From: Bacteroidales bacterium
GTDB lineage: Bacteria; Bacteroidota; Bacteroidia; Bacteroidales; UBA932
Reading direction: 5' to 3'
NCBI GenBank assembly: GCA_017519865.1
Contig: JAFWRQ010000011.1
Location: forward strand, 1 to 36,173
DNA: 36,173 nucleotides
Part shown: in pieces, positions 24,080-31,121 of the stretch
Position numbering within the stretch: the stretch's first letter is position 1
How the letters are laid out: each line of letters begins with the position of its first letter
Notes under the pieces: generated by a model
The model's input: only the letters and a program-made list of their open reading frames with translations
What the model was told of the DNA's origin: nothing
The model's database searches: none
Translations under genes and position numbers: made by a program

Positions 24080-24832
24080 ATGCCTGAACGCAAGGGGGTA
24101 TACTTTGTCTCCGACGTCCATCTCGGTCTCGCCGTGAAGGATCCTGAAGGGCGCGAGGCGCGCTTCGTATCCTTCCTGCGCTCCATTCCTGCCGATACTA
24201 CTCTCGCCCTGTATATGCTTGGCGACATCTGGGATTTCTGGTACGAGTACCGCGACGTTGTTCCGAAGGGTTATGTCAGGGTTTTCTCCGCCCTCATGGA
24301 CCTTATGGACGCGGGCGTGAAGGTGTATTTCTTCCCGGGCAACCACGACATCTGGTGCTACGGCTATTTCGAGTCCATGGGCATCACCGTCGTGCGGGAG
24401 CAGCCGCAGTTGGTCGAGATGGGGGGCAAGGTGTTCTGCCTGGGACACGGCGACGGCCTGGGTCCCGGCCTCCGGGGCTACAGGTTCATGAATTCCATCT
24501 TCAAGTGCCGGGTGATCCAGAGGCTCTTCAGCACGCTGCATCCCTGGCTTGCGTTCCGCATGGGCCTGGGATGGTCGCGTCACAGCCGTCTGGCCCGGAA
24601 CGAAACCTACGTGTTCAAAGGAGAGTCCGAGCCGTTGTACAAGTGGGCGGAGGACTTCTCTTCACGCACCCACGTCGACTGCTTCATCTTCGGGCACCTG
24701 CACTGTGAGGCTGACCTGACGCTGCCGACCGGGGCGCGCCTGATAGTGATGAAAGACTGGATGGACGGAGGTCAGTACTGGTATTTCGACGGGATCTTGG
24801 TCGGTGTCGGCCATTCCATGAACACCGAGTAG
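24080..24832 (+). CDS. lpxH: UDP-2,3-diacylglucosamine diphosphatase (LpxH-like)
   Basis: A 250-residue metallophosphoesterase. Metal-binding motifs are SDVHLG (from S11), GDIWDFW, GNHD, GHGDG and GHLH, all in the order expected for LpxH, with a basic helical insertion (about 140-190) for the lipid substrate. LpxH hydrolyses UDP-diacylglucosamine to lipid X in lipid A synthesis at the inner membrane. A more general calcineurin-type phosphatase cannot be excluded without comparison. Its last 61 nt overlap the end of the opposing DUF4294 gene. Confidence 0.85.
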   Translation: MPERKGVYFVSDVHLGLAVKDPEGREARFVSFLRSIPADTTLALYMLGDIWDFWYEYRDVVPKGYVRVFSALMDLMDAGVKVYFFPGNHDIWCYGYFESMGITVVREQPQLVEMGGKVFCLGHGDGLGPGLRGYRFMNSIFKCRVIQRLFSTLHPWLAFRMGLGWSRHSRLARNETYVFKGESEPLYKWAEDFSSRTHVDCFIFGHLHCEADLTLPTGARLIVMKDWMDGGQYWYFDGILVGVGHSMNTE

Positions 24833-25458
24833 TACAGGCGGTCGAACTCTCCCGCCTCCCATGCCTTGACGAGTTCTTCCGTCTGCGCGTCCTGCCCCTT
24901 CGGGTCATACGCGCTTTTGAGGTTCTGTCCGAACAGGCGGGCGACGCCCTGCCAGAAAACGGCGGAAACCGAACTCCTGTAGTCCTTTACGATCTTGTAG
25001 GAAGTCCGCGACGTCTCGCGGTCGACCAGGCGCATCAGCAGCTGGCCCTGCGAAACGCTCATCTTGCGTATGATGGGCTCGAAGTCCTTGAGGATCTGCT
25101 TCTGCCACTCGCTGGTGTAGCGGTTCTCTTCGGCACGCTTGAAGTTGTTGGCTTCCATGGTGCTGTCTACGTGGTTGAGAACTTTGCTCACCATAAGGGC
25201 GTAGGGGTAGACCTTGTTGAAATTGTAGACGAGCTTGTAGTAGTTGCGCCAGTCCTTGCGGTCGCGGCGCGTGCCTTTGGGGAAGCACCATACGGGAGGC
25301 AGTTCGTCGTAGAAGATGGTGTCACCCTGATCCACGTAGTAGGCCATGTAGACGCCTTTCTGGCCGGCGTTCTGGGCGGCGGAATACGGACTCCGGAGGC
25401 TTGCCGCCACGAGGACGGAAGCCACTGTGAGGAACAATATTGCGCCGCTTCTTTTCAT
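24772..25458 (-). CDS. DUF4294 family exported protein
   Basis: A 228-residue protein from ATG 25458. The N-terminal 30 residues are hydrophobic and look like a signal peptide or anchor. The central block (GDTIFYDELPPVWCFP, then NYYKLVYNFNKVYPYA) matches the DUF4294 pattern, as does the helical stretch FKRAEENRYTSEWQK. The function is unknown; it is presumably periplasmic. TTG 25467 is the only earlier start, but it lies inside the -7 box. Its last 20 codons overlap lpxH on the other strand, and both reading frames are intact. Confidence 0.8.
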   Translation of the reverse strand: MKRSGAILFLTVASVLVAASLRSPYSAAQNAGQKGVYMAYYVDQGDTIFYDELPPVWCFPKGTRRDRKDWRNYYKLVYNFNKVYPYALMVSKVLNHVDSTMEANNFKRAEENRYTSEWQKQILKDFEPIIRKMSVSQGQLLMRLVDRETSRTSYKIVKDYRSSVSAVFWQGVARLFGQNLKSAYDPKGQDAQTEELVKAWEAGEFDRLYYSVFMEWPTPTKIPSKYQY

Positions 25459-25464
25459 AGTCTG

Positions 25465-25472
25465 CAAATATA
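25465..25472 (-). promoter_or_regulatory. -7 box for DUF4294, nearly abutting the start codon
   Basis: The minus strand reads TATATTTG (exact TAnnTTTG), with a TTTG 17 bp upstream as -33. Only 6 nt (CAGACT) separate it from ATG 25458, so the transcript should have almost no leader. Confidence 0.55.
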
Positions 25473-25511
25473 CGGACTTTTTTCTTCTTCAAATATCCGG
25501 CCATACACTTT

Positions 25512-25757
25512 CTCCTCCCCGTCGATGGCAGGCAGACCGCTGTCTCCGCGGAAAATGCTCCGACAACGGTCAGCCTGTCCATCTCCGTGGAAAATGCTCC
25601 TCCCTTCGATGGCAGACAGACCGCCGGCTCCGCGGAAAATGCTCCACCGACGGTCAGTCTGACCATCTCCGTGGAAAATGCTCCTCCCTTCGATGGCAGA
25701 CTGACCGCCGGCTCCGCGGAAAATGCTCCACCGACGGTCAGTCTGACCATCTCCGGG
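25512..25757. repeat. 84-bp tandem repeat of alternating inverted arms and a 17-nt box
   Basis: Three units begin at 25512 (85 bp), 25597 (84 bp) and 25681 (incomplete). A box TCCGYGGAAAATGCTCC occurs five times (25545, 25584, 25629, 25668, 25713), spaced alternately 39 and 45 bp. Between boxes lie a left arm (GATGGCAGACTGACCG in unit 3) and a right arm (CGGTCAGTCTGACCATC) that are reverse complements apart from one bulged base. Each unit can therefore fold as a 16-bp hairpin with a box in its 27-nt loop and another box between hairpins. Arms are at 25524-25539/25567-25583, 25608-25623/25651-25667 and 25692-25707/25735-25751. Unit 1 has a G-C pair where the others have A-T. Confidence 0.9.
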
Positions 25758-25908
25758 AGGGCCTTTTTCGGCCTGTCGAAAATCGCGGAAAAAAGTTTTT
25801 AACAGGGTTCGTTAAGTCGCTGAAAAAACGGAGGTTAAGTATTTGCTTTCCGTGTCGAAAATATGTGAAAAAATATCTTAAAATTATTTCAAATTCAAAA
25901 ATTATTAC

Positions 25909-25916
25909 TATCTTTG
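25909..25916 (+). promoter_or_regulatory. -7 box for the rplP-rplQ ribosomal operon
   Basis: TATCTTTG is an exact TAnnTTTG match in a strongly AT-rich region, with TTTC 18 bp upstream. It ends 87 nt before rplP, leaving a leader of about 80 nt. In that leader TCCC/GGGA and GAGAA/TTCTC can pair around a purine-rich stretch. Confidence 0.65.
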
Positions 25917-26003
25917 CAGTCCCAAAATTGAGGAGAAGTTCGCCCAACCAGCTGATTCTCAGGGATTTAGGGAAGTTTGAAATTATTTTAAAGTTATACA
26001 GCA

Positions 26004-26423
26004 ATGTTACAACCTAAAAGAACAAAATTCAGAAGGGAACAGAAAGGACGCATGAAGGGTAACGCCCAGCGTGGCAACCAGCTTGCATTCGGCTCCTTCG
26101 GTCTTAAGACTCTCGAGAATTGCTGGCTTACCGCCCAGCAGATTGAGGCCGCCCGTCAGGCTATCTCGCGCTACATGAACCGCGAGGGACAGATCTGGAT
26201 CAGGGTTTTCCCTGTCAAGCCTGTCACCAAGAAGCCCCTCTCCACCCGTATGGGTAAGGGTAAGGGTGATCCTTACGGATTCGTCGCTCCGATCACTCCC
26301 GGCCGCATCATCTTCGAGGCTGAGGGTGTCTCCCTTCCGGTCGCCAAGGAGGCAATGCGCCTCGCGGCTAACAAGCTCCCCGTTGCTACGAAGTTCATCG
26401 TTCGCAGGGATTATGTTGAATAA
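26004..26423 (+). CDS. rplP: 50S ribosomal protein L16
   Basis: A 139-residue protein of the large subunit near the A site and central protuberance. The N-terminal [11 protein letters not shown], the [12 protein letters not shown] block and the [11 protein letters not shown] motif are standard for L16. It is the first gene after a long gene-free region with its own promoter. In most bacteria rpsC immediately precedes it, but here it does not. The leader before ATG 26004 lacks a Shine-Dalgarno sequence. Confidence 0.97.
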   Translation: MLQPKRTKFRREQKGRMKGNAQRGNQLAFGSFGLKTLENCWLTAQQIEAARQAISRYMNREGQIWIRVFPVKPVTKKPLSTRMGKGKGDPYGFVAPITPGRIIFEAEGVSLPVAKEAMRLAANKLPVATKFIVRRDYVE

Positions 26424-26441
26424 TATTAATGGAGAAAGAAA

Positions 26442-26639
26442 ATGAAAGTTTCAGAAGTACGCGAAATGTCCGTAGCGGATCTGCGCGACCGCATCGAGGT
26501 TGAGAAAGCCAATCTTGATACCATGAAGATCAATCACGCTATCTCTCCATTAGAGGATACGTCCAGGTTCAAGAAGACCCGGCAGGATATTGCCCGCATG
26601 ATCACTATCCTGGCTGAAAAAGAAAAATCACTGAATTAA
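26442..26639 (+). CDS. rpmC: 50S ribosomal protein L29
   Basis: A 65-residue, two-helix protein at the exit of the peptide tunnel, where chaperones and the secretion machinery dock. The helical pattern and the block [17 protein letters not shown] in the second half are family-typical. It lies 18 nt after rplP and 11 nt before rpsQ, in canonical order. Confidence 0.93.
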   Translation: MKVSEVREMSVADLRDRIEVEKANLDTMKINHAISPLEDTSRFKKTRQDIARMITILAEKEKSLN

Positions 26640-26650
26640 AAAGATATCCC

Positions 26651-26905
26651 ATGGAAAGAAATCTTCGCAAGGAAAGAATAGGTGTAGTGGTCAGCAACAA
26701 GATGGATAAGACCATCGTCGTGTCCGCCGAGGTCAGGGAGAAGCACCCCCTTTACGGCAAGTTCGTCAAGAGAACCACCAAGTTCGTGGCCCAGGACGAC
26801 AAGAACGAGTGCGGCATCGGTGATACCGTCCGCATCATGGAGACCCGTCCCCTCAGCAAGACCAAGAATTGGAGATTAGTTGAAATCATCGAAAAAGCCA
26901 AGTAG
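26651..26905 (+). CDS. rpsQ: 30S ribosomal protein S17
   Basis: An 84-residue small-subunit protein that binds 16S rRNA early in assembly. Recognisable blocks are [33 protein letters not shown], and [20 protein letters not shown] near the end. An A-rich stretch precedes ATG 26651. It sits 2 nt before rplN. Confidence 0.96.
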   Translation: MERNLRKERIGVVVSNKMDKTIVVSAEVREKHPLYGKFVKRTTKFVAQDDKNECGIGDTVRIMETRPLSKTKNWRLVEIIEKAK

Positions 26906-26907
26906 TT

Positions 26908-27273
26908 ATGATACAGCAGGAAACACGTTTACAGGTAGCCGACAACAGCGGAGCCAAGGAAGTCCTTTGCATCCGTGTGCTTGGCGGTACCCACCATCGC
27001 TATGCCACTGTCGGCGACACCATCGTCGTTGCAGTCAAGAGCGCCATCCCTGGTTCCGACGCCAAGAAGGGTACGGTCACCAAGGCCGTCGTGGTGCGCA
27101 CCAAGAAGGAGATCCGCAGGCCGGACGGTTCCTATATCCGTTTCGACGACAACGCATGCGTCCTCCTCAACAACGCGGGCGAACTCCGCGGCACCCGTAT
27201 CTTCGGCCCTGTCGCCAGAGAGCTTCGCGACCAATACATGAAGATCGTTTCACTGGCACCGGAGGTCCTTTAA
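26908..27273 (+). CDS. rplN: 50S ribosomal protein L14
   Basis: A 121-residue protein on the subunit interface. Family motifs are [18 protein letters not shown] at the start, [14 protein letters not shown], and [16 protein letters not shown] in the C-terminal half. Length is as expected. It is separated by 2 nt from rpsQ and 12 nt from rplX. Confidence 0.97.
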   Translation: MIQQETRLQVADNSGAKEVLCIRVLGGTHHRYATVGDTIVVAVKSAIPGSDAKKGTVTKAVVVRTKKEIRRPDGSYIRFDDNACVLLNNAGELRGTRIFGPVARELRDQYMKIVSLAPEVL

Positions 27274-27285
27274 TATTATAAGGTT

Positions 27286-27603
27286 ATGAAGAAATTGAAT
27301 ATAAAGAAAGGCGACACCGTTTATGTAAACGCCGGCAATGACAAGGGCAAGACCGGAAAGGTCCTCTCCGTCATTCCCGCCAAGGACCGCGCCATCGTCG
27401 AGGGCATCAACCTCGTCAGCAAGCACACCAAGCCGAACGCCAAGCAGCCTCAGGGCGGCATCATCAAGCAGGAGTCCGGTATCCATATTTCCAACCTTCA
27501 GCTCATCGACCCCCAGTCCGGCAAGCCTACGAGGGTTGGCCACAAGGTCGTCGATGGAAAGAAGATCCGTTACGCTAAAAAGTCTGGGGAGGAGATCAAG
27601 TAA
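27286..27603 (+). CDS. rplX: 50S ribosomal protein L24
   Basis: A 105-residue protein that helps start 50S assembly. It has the KOW motif ([20 protein letters not shown]) at residues 6-25, and further on [12 protein letters not shown] and [16 protein letters not shown]. It ends 2 nt before rplE. Confidence 0.96.
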   Translation: MKKLNIKKGDTVYVNAGNDKGKTGKVLSVIPAKDRAIVEGINLVSKHTKPNAKQPQGGIIKQESGIHISNLQLIDPQSGKPTRVGHKVVDGKKIRYAKKSGEEIK

Positions 27604-27605
27604 TT

Positions 27606-28208
27606 ATGGCAAAGAAAGCTACCAACAAACCTGCAGAGGTACAGGCTGTGCCCGCAGGATACGTACCTACCCTCAAGAAGGTATATAAAGAGGAGATCGT
27701 GGAGAAGCTCATGAAGCAGTTCTCCTACACCACCGTGATGCAGGTCCCCAAGCTCGTCAAGATCACCCTCAACGAGGGCGTCGGCGACGCTACCCAGGAC
27801 AAGAAGATCGTCGAGGAGGCAGCTGAGGAGCTCGCTCTCATCACCGGTCAGAAAGCCGTCATCACCACTTCCACCAAGGACGTCTCCAACTTCAAGCTCC
27901 GTAAGGGCATGCCCATCGGCGCCAAGGTCACTCTCCGTGACGTGAAGATGTATGAGTTCCTCGAGAAGCTCATCCGTGTCACCCTTCCCCGTATCCGTGA
28001 CTTCAACGGCGTCGCCGAGAAGCTCGACGGCCAGGGCAACTACACCCTCGGACTCAAGGAGCAGATCATCTTCCCTGAGATCGATATTGACAAGAATCCC
28101 CGCATCCACGGCCTCGAGATCACTTTCGTGACCACCGCCAAGACTGACGAGGAGGCCTATGCACTCCTTAAGGAGTTCGGTATTCCGTTCAAGAAACACA
28201 ATAAATAA
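27606..28208 (+). CDS. rplE: 50S ribosomal protein L5
   Basis: A 200-residue protein that binds 5S rRNA. It is about 20 residues longer than usual because of an Ala/Lys-rich N-terminal extension before the family start ([17 protein letters not shown]). Typical blocks follow: [37 protein letters not shown] and FPEIDIDK near the end. A downstream start would remove the extension, but no good initiator Met lies there, so ATG 27606, 2 nt after rplX, is retained. Confidence 0.95.
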   Translation: MAKKATNKPAEVQAVPAGYVPTLKKVYKEEIVEKLMKQFSYTTVMQVPKLVKITLNEGVGDATQDKKIVEEAAEELALITGQKAVITTSTKDVSNFKLRKGMPIGAKVTLRDVKMYEFLEKLIRVTLPRIRDFNGVAEKLDGQGNYTLGLKEQIIFPEIDIDKNPRIHGLEITFVTTAKTDEEAYALLKEFGIPFKKHNK

Positions 28209-28216
28209 GAATATCT

Positions 28217-28486
28217 ATGGCAAAAGAATCAATGAAAGCCCGCGAGGTGAAGCGCGCCAAGATGGTCGCCAAGTACGCCGAGAAGAGAAAGGCTCTCAAG
28301 GAAGCCGGTGACTGGGCCGCTCTCGACAAGCTCCCCAAGAACTCTTCCGCCGTCCGCCTGCACAACCGTTGCTCTCTGACCGGTCGTCCGAAGGGATACA
28401 TGCGTGACTTCGGTCTCAGCCGTATCCAGTTCCGTGAGATGGCCTCCAACGGTCTTATCCCGGGCGTCAAGAAGGCTAGCTGGTAA
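28217..28486 (+). CDS. rpsN: 30S ribosomal protein S14, zinc-independent form
   Basis: An 89-residue protein of the small-subunit head. It is the long form without the paired Cys-x2-Cys zinc motifs; only one Cys is present ([20 protein letters not shown]). The C-terminal [11 protein letters not shown] is conserved. A longer than usual gap of 90 nt follows before rpsH. Confidence 0.95.
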   Translation: MAKESMKAREVKRAKMVAKYAEKRKALKEAGDWAALDKLPKNSSAVRLHNRCSLTGRPKGYMRDFGLSRIQFREMASNGLIPGVKKASW

Positions 28487-28576
28487 CATCCGGGCGCCGG
28501 GTGCGCCGTACGATAATATATTATTAACAATCGGATATCGGGCGTAAGTTACGCCGGTCCAAAAAAAGACAAAAAA
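28487..28576 (+). other. intercistronic region rpsN-rpsH with two small hairpins
   Basis: In an operon where most gaps are 2 to 20 nt, this 90-nt spacer stands out. It can form a 5-bp stem GGCGC/GCGCC (28493-28507), an AT-only palindrome ATAATATATTAT (28513-28524) and a second stem GGCGT/ACGCC (28541-28555). An A-rich run of 18 nt precedes ATG 28577. Neither stem is followed by a T run, so these are not terminators. A regulatory or processing role is possible but unproven. Confidence 0.4.
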
Positions 28577-28972
28577 ATGACTGATCCAATTGCAGATTAT
28601 CTCACCAGGATCCGCAACGCTTACCTCGCAGGTAAGAAAGTCGTGGAGGTTCCCACTTCCAAGATGAAGGTTGCCCTTACCAAGATCCTCTGTGAGAAAG
28701 GTTACATCCTCAGCTACAAGCTGATCGATGCAGAACCTCAGGGCTCCATCAAGATCGCCCTCAAATATCATCCCCAGACCAAGGCTCCCGCGATCAAGAA
28801 GATCGAGCGTGTGTCCACTCCGGGTCTGAGGCGTTATACCAGTGTGGAGGACATGCCGAGAGTGCTCAACGGCCTCGGTATCGCCATTATCTCCTCCTCC
28901 AAGGGTATCATCACCGACAAGGAAGCAAAAGAGATGAATGTCGGCGGTGAGGTTGTATGTTACGTTTATTAA
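28577..28972 (+). CDS. rpsH: 30S ribosomal protein S8
   Basis: A 131-residue protein that organises the 16S rRNA central domain and in many bacteria represses its own operon. Typical blocks are MTDPIADYLTRIRNAYLAGK at the start, and ISSSKGIITDKEAKEMNVGG near the C-terminus, which binds rRNA. It is preceded by the structured spacer and an A-rich tract, not by a Shine-Dalgarno site. Confidence 0.97.
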   Translation: MTDPIADYLTRIRNAYLAGKKVVEVPTSKMKVALTKILCEKGYILSYKLIDAEPQGSIKIALKYHPQTKAPAIKKIERVSTPGLRRYTSVEDMPRVLNGLGIAIISSSKGIITDKEAKEMNVGGEVVCYVY

Positions 28973-28990
28973 TCTAAAAGTCCAAGAATA

Positions 28991-29551
28991 ATGTCACGAA
29001 TTGGAAAATTGCCTGTAAACCTTCCGGCCGGCGTGAGCGTAGAGCTCCTCGACGGCAACGTCGTTAAGGTTAAAGGACCTCTCGGTGAGATGTGCCAGAA
29101 AGTTGATCCGGACATCGAGGTCACCATTGAGGGAAATGAAATTAAGTTCTCCCGTCCTACGGACCAGCCCCGCCACCGCTCCATGCACGGTCTCTACCGC
29201 GCTCTCGTACACAACATGGTGGTCGGTGTATCCGAAGGGTTCGAGGTGAAGCAGGAGTTCGTCGGTGTCGGTTACCGCGTCGAGGTCCAGGGCCAGATGG
29301 TCATCCTCAACCTCGGTTACTCGCACAGCATCCAGCTTCTCCTTCCCAAGGAGGTCAAGGCCGAGACTCCCCAGGTCAGGAAGGGTGAGAACCCTGTCCT
29401 CGTCCTCAAGAGCTGCGACAAGCAGCTTGTCGGCCAGGTGGCCGCCAAGATCCGCTCGTTCCGTGAGCCGGAGCCTTACAAGGGCAAGGGTATTAAGTAT
29501 GTCGGCGAGCAGCTTCGTCGCAAGGCCGGTAAGTCTGCATCCGCTAAATAA
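28991..29551 (+). CDS. rplF: 50S ribosomal protein L6
   Basis: A 186-residue protein at the base of the factor-binding stalk. MSRIGKLPVNLPAGV at the start, SMHGLYRALVHNMVVGVSEG in the middle and EPYKGKGIKYVGEQLRRKAG near the end are diagnostic. It lies 18 nt after rpsH. Confidence 0.97.
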   Translation: MSRIGKLPVNLPAGVSVELLDGNVVKVKGPLGEMCQKVDPDIEVTIEGNEIKFSRPTDQPRHRSMHGLYRALVHNMVVGVSEGFEVKQEFVGVGYRVEVQGQMVILNLGYSHSIQLLLPKEVKAETPQVRKGENPVLVLKSCDKQLVGQVAAKIRSFREPEPYKGKGIKYVGEQLRRKAGKSASAK

Positions 29552-29553
29552 TA

Positions 29554-29557
29554 GGAG
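29554..29557 (+). promoter_or_regulatory. Shine-Dalgarno-like GGAG before rplR
   Basis: GGAG lies 8 nt before ATG 29566. Such sites are rare in this window, where most starts have only A-rich leaders. The two other strong sites (before rpmD and rplO) have the same 8-nt spacing. Confidence 0.5.
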
Positions 29558-29565
29558 ATTGAGTT

Positions 29566-29928
29566 ATGGCATTGAATAGAATTGAAAGAAGAAGAAGGAT
29601 TCACTACCGTATCCGCAAGCATGTCAGCGGCACCGCTGAGAAGCCGAGGATGAATGTCTTCAGAAGCAACAAGCAGATTTACGTCCAGGTGATCGACGAT
29701 GAGCAGGGCAAGACCCTCGCCGCCGCGGCATCCAACGACAAGGCTCTTGCCGCCGAGTGCAAGGGCAAGACCGGTATTGAGGCTGCAGCCATCGTCGGCA
29801 AGGCCATTGCAGAGCGTTGCCTCGCGAAGGGTATCACCACCATCGCTTTCGACCGTGGCGGTTACCTTTTCCATGGCAGGGTTAAAAGTTTGGCAGACGC
29901 TGCCCGCGAAGGCGGCCTTAAATTCTAA
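29566..29928 (+). CDS. rplR: 50S ribosomal protein L18
   Basis: A 120-residue protein that binds 5S rRNA together with L5. Recognisable blocks are [20 protein letters not shown] at the start, [18 protein letters not shown], and [20 protein letters not shown] at the C-terminus. It follows rplF by 14 nt and has a GGAG ribosome-binding site. Confidence 0.97.
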   Translation: MALNRIERRRRIHYRIRKHVSGTAEKPRMNVFRSNKQIYVQVIDDEQGKTLAAAASNDKALAAECKGKTGIEAAAIVGKAIAERCLAKGITTIAFDRGGYLFHGRVKSLADAAREGGLKF

Positions 29929-29938
29929 TTGAAAGACT

Positions 29939-30457
29939 ATGGCAAATACAAATGTTAAGAGAGTAAAGACCTCTGACCTTGAACTCAAGGACAGACTTGT
30001 CGCCATCCAGAGGGTGACCAAGGTCACCAAAGGTGGACGTCACTTCCGCTTCGCGGCCATCGTGGTCGTAGGTGACGAGAACGGCGTTGTAGGCTATGGT
30101 CTGGGCAAGGCCAACGAAGTCACTTCCGCCATCGCCAAGGGTGTCGAGGATGCAAAGAAGAATCTCGTGAAGATTCCCATCATCAACACCACCATCCCTC
30201 ACGAGCAGGAGGCCAAGTTCGGCGGCTCCCGCGTTTTCATGAAGCCTGCCGCTCCCGGTACCGGTGTCAAGGCCGGCGGTGCCATGCGCGCCGTTTTCGA
30301 GTCTGCCGGTATCCAGAACGTGCTTGCAAAGTCCAAGGGCTCTTCCAACCCTCACAACCTCGTCAAGGCCACCATCACGGCCCTTACCGAGATGAGGGAC
30401 GCCTACACTGTTGCAGGTCTCCGCGGCATCCCCATGAGCAAGGTTTTTAACGGATAG
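29939..30457 (+). CDS. rpsE: 30S ribosomal protein S5
   Basis: A 172-residue protein involved in decoding accuracy and mRNA unwinding. Typical blocks are [36 protein letters not shown], and [19 protein letters not shown]. It is placed 10 nt after rplR. Its TAG stop provides the first G of the GGAGG site of the next gene. Confidence 0.97.
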   Translation: MANTNVKRVKTSDLELKDRLVAIQRVTKVTKGGRHFRFAAIVVVGDENGVVGYGLGKANEVTSAIAKGVEDAKKNLVKIPIINTTIPHEQEAKFGGSRVFMKPAAPGTGVKAGGAMRAVFESAGIQNVLAKSKGSSNPHNLVKATITALTEMRDAYTVAGLRGIPMSKVFNG

Positions 30458-30461
30458 GAGG
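30457..30461 (+). promoter_or_regulatory. Shine-Dalgarno site GGAGG before rpmD
   Basis: GGAGG begins at the last base of the rpsE stop and lies 8 nt before ATG 30470, an ideal canonical spacing. This is unusual in a phylum whose genes mostly lack such sites. Confidence 0.65.
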
Positions 30462-30469
30462 CACAGATT

Positions 30470-30652
30470 ATGGCAAAACTCAGAATTACACAGGTTATAA
30501 GCAGCAATGGCGAGACCCGCAGGCAGATAGCGAACCTTCGCTGCCTCGGCATCCGCAGAATGCATCAGACCGTAGAGGTGGAGAAGACCCCCGTTTCGTT
30601 GGGCATGCTCGAGAAAGTTCGTCACCTCGTAAAGGTTGAAGAAATTGACTAA
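30470..30652 (+). CDS. rpmD: 50S ribosomal protein L30
   Basis: A 60-residue protein of the short bacterial type. Diagnostic features are KLRITQVISSNGETRRQ at the start, and LGIRRMHQTVEVEKTP in the middle with its conserved Arg-rich turn. It has a canonical Shine-Dalgarno site and sits between rpsE and rplO as in most spc operons. Confidence 0.95.
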   Translation: MAKLRITQVISSNGETRRQIANLRCLGIRRMHQTVEVEKTPVSLGMLEKVRHLVKVEEID

Positions 30653-30654
30653 GA

Positions 30655-30659
30655 GGAGG
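30655..30659 (+). promoter_or_regulatory. Shine-Dalgarno site GGAGG before rplO
   Basis: GGAGG follows the rpmD stop by 2 nt and lies 8 nt before ATG 30668, the same spacing as at rpmD. Confidence 0.65.
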
Positions 30660-30667
30660 AACGGATT

Positions 30668-31117
30668 ATGAAACTTGAGAATTTGACCCCCGCTAAGGGC
30701 GCTACCAAGAAAAGTAAGAGAATCGGCCGCGGCGAAGGCTCCGGCAAGGGCGGCACCGCCACCCGTGGTACCAAGGGTGCACAGGCACGCGCCGGTTACG
30801 AGCATAAGATCGGTTTCGAAGGCGGCCAGATGCCTATCCAGAGAAGGCTTCCCAAGTTCGGCTTCAAGAACCCTACCCGCGTAGAGTACAAGGCCGTCAA
30901 CGTGGCTGCCATCCAGGCTCTCGCCGAGGCTTACAGCGTTTCCGAGATCAGCAATGAGGATCTCATCAGGGCTGGCCTCGCCTCCAAGAACGACCTCATC
31001 AAGGTCCTCGGCAACGGTGACATCACCTCTGCCGTGACCGTTACCGCCAACGCATTCTCGAAGTCGGCCGTTTCCAAGATCGAGGCCGCCGGCGGAAAGA
31101 CCATCGTAATCGAGTAA
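30668..31117 (+). CDS. rplO: 50S ribosomal protein L15
   Basis: A 149-residue protein with a long glycine- and lysine-rich N-terminal arm (KRIGRGEGSGKGGTATRGTK) that threads into 23S rRNA, then the globular part (GGQMPIQRRLPKFGFKN). It precedes secY by 4 nt, as in nearly all bacteria. Confidence 0.96.
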   Translation: MKLENLTPAKGATKKSKRIGRGEGSGKGGTATRGTKGAQARAGYEHKIGFEGGQMPIQRRLPKFGFKNPTRVEYKAVNVAAIQALAEAYSVSEISNEDLIRAGLASKNDLIKVLGNGDITSAVTVTANAFSKSAVSKIEAAGGKTIVIE

Positions 31118-31121
31118 GGAG

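Larger units (their letters stand above)
25473..26003. other. gene-free region between DUF4294 and rplP
   Basis: This stretch of about 530 bp contains no protein I can support. From left to right it holds the DUF4294 -33 region, the tandem hairpin repeat (25512-25757), an AT-rich segment with the small inverted pair TTAAC/GTTAA (25799-25815), the rplP promoter (25909-25916) and a leader of about 80 nt. Open frames that cross the repeat on both strands reflect the repeat period being divisible by three. Confidence 0.7.

Noticed and set aside
25322-25750. A 142-codon minus-strand frame with 28-residue repeats across the hairpin repeat, and similar frames on the plus strand
   Set aside because: The 84-bp period is divisible by three, so frames stay open on both strands. 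The one-base difference between units 1 and 2 breaks the peptide repeat, and no promoter or start context supports a gene.
25512-25757. CRISPR array
   Set aside because: The box is only 17 nt, the intervals alternate between two related, mutually inverted sequences rather than unique spacers, and no cas gene is nearby.
25758-25774. Terminator formed by GGCC/GGCC around TTTTTC
   Set aside because: The stem is only 4 bp, and the T run is in the loop and not after the stem.
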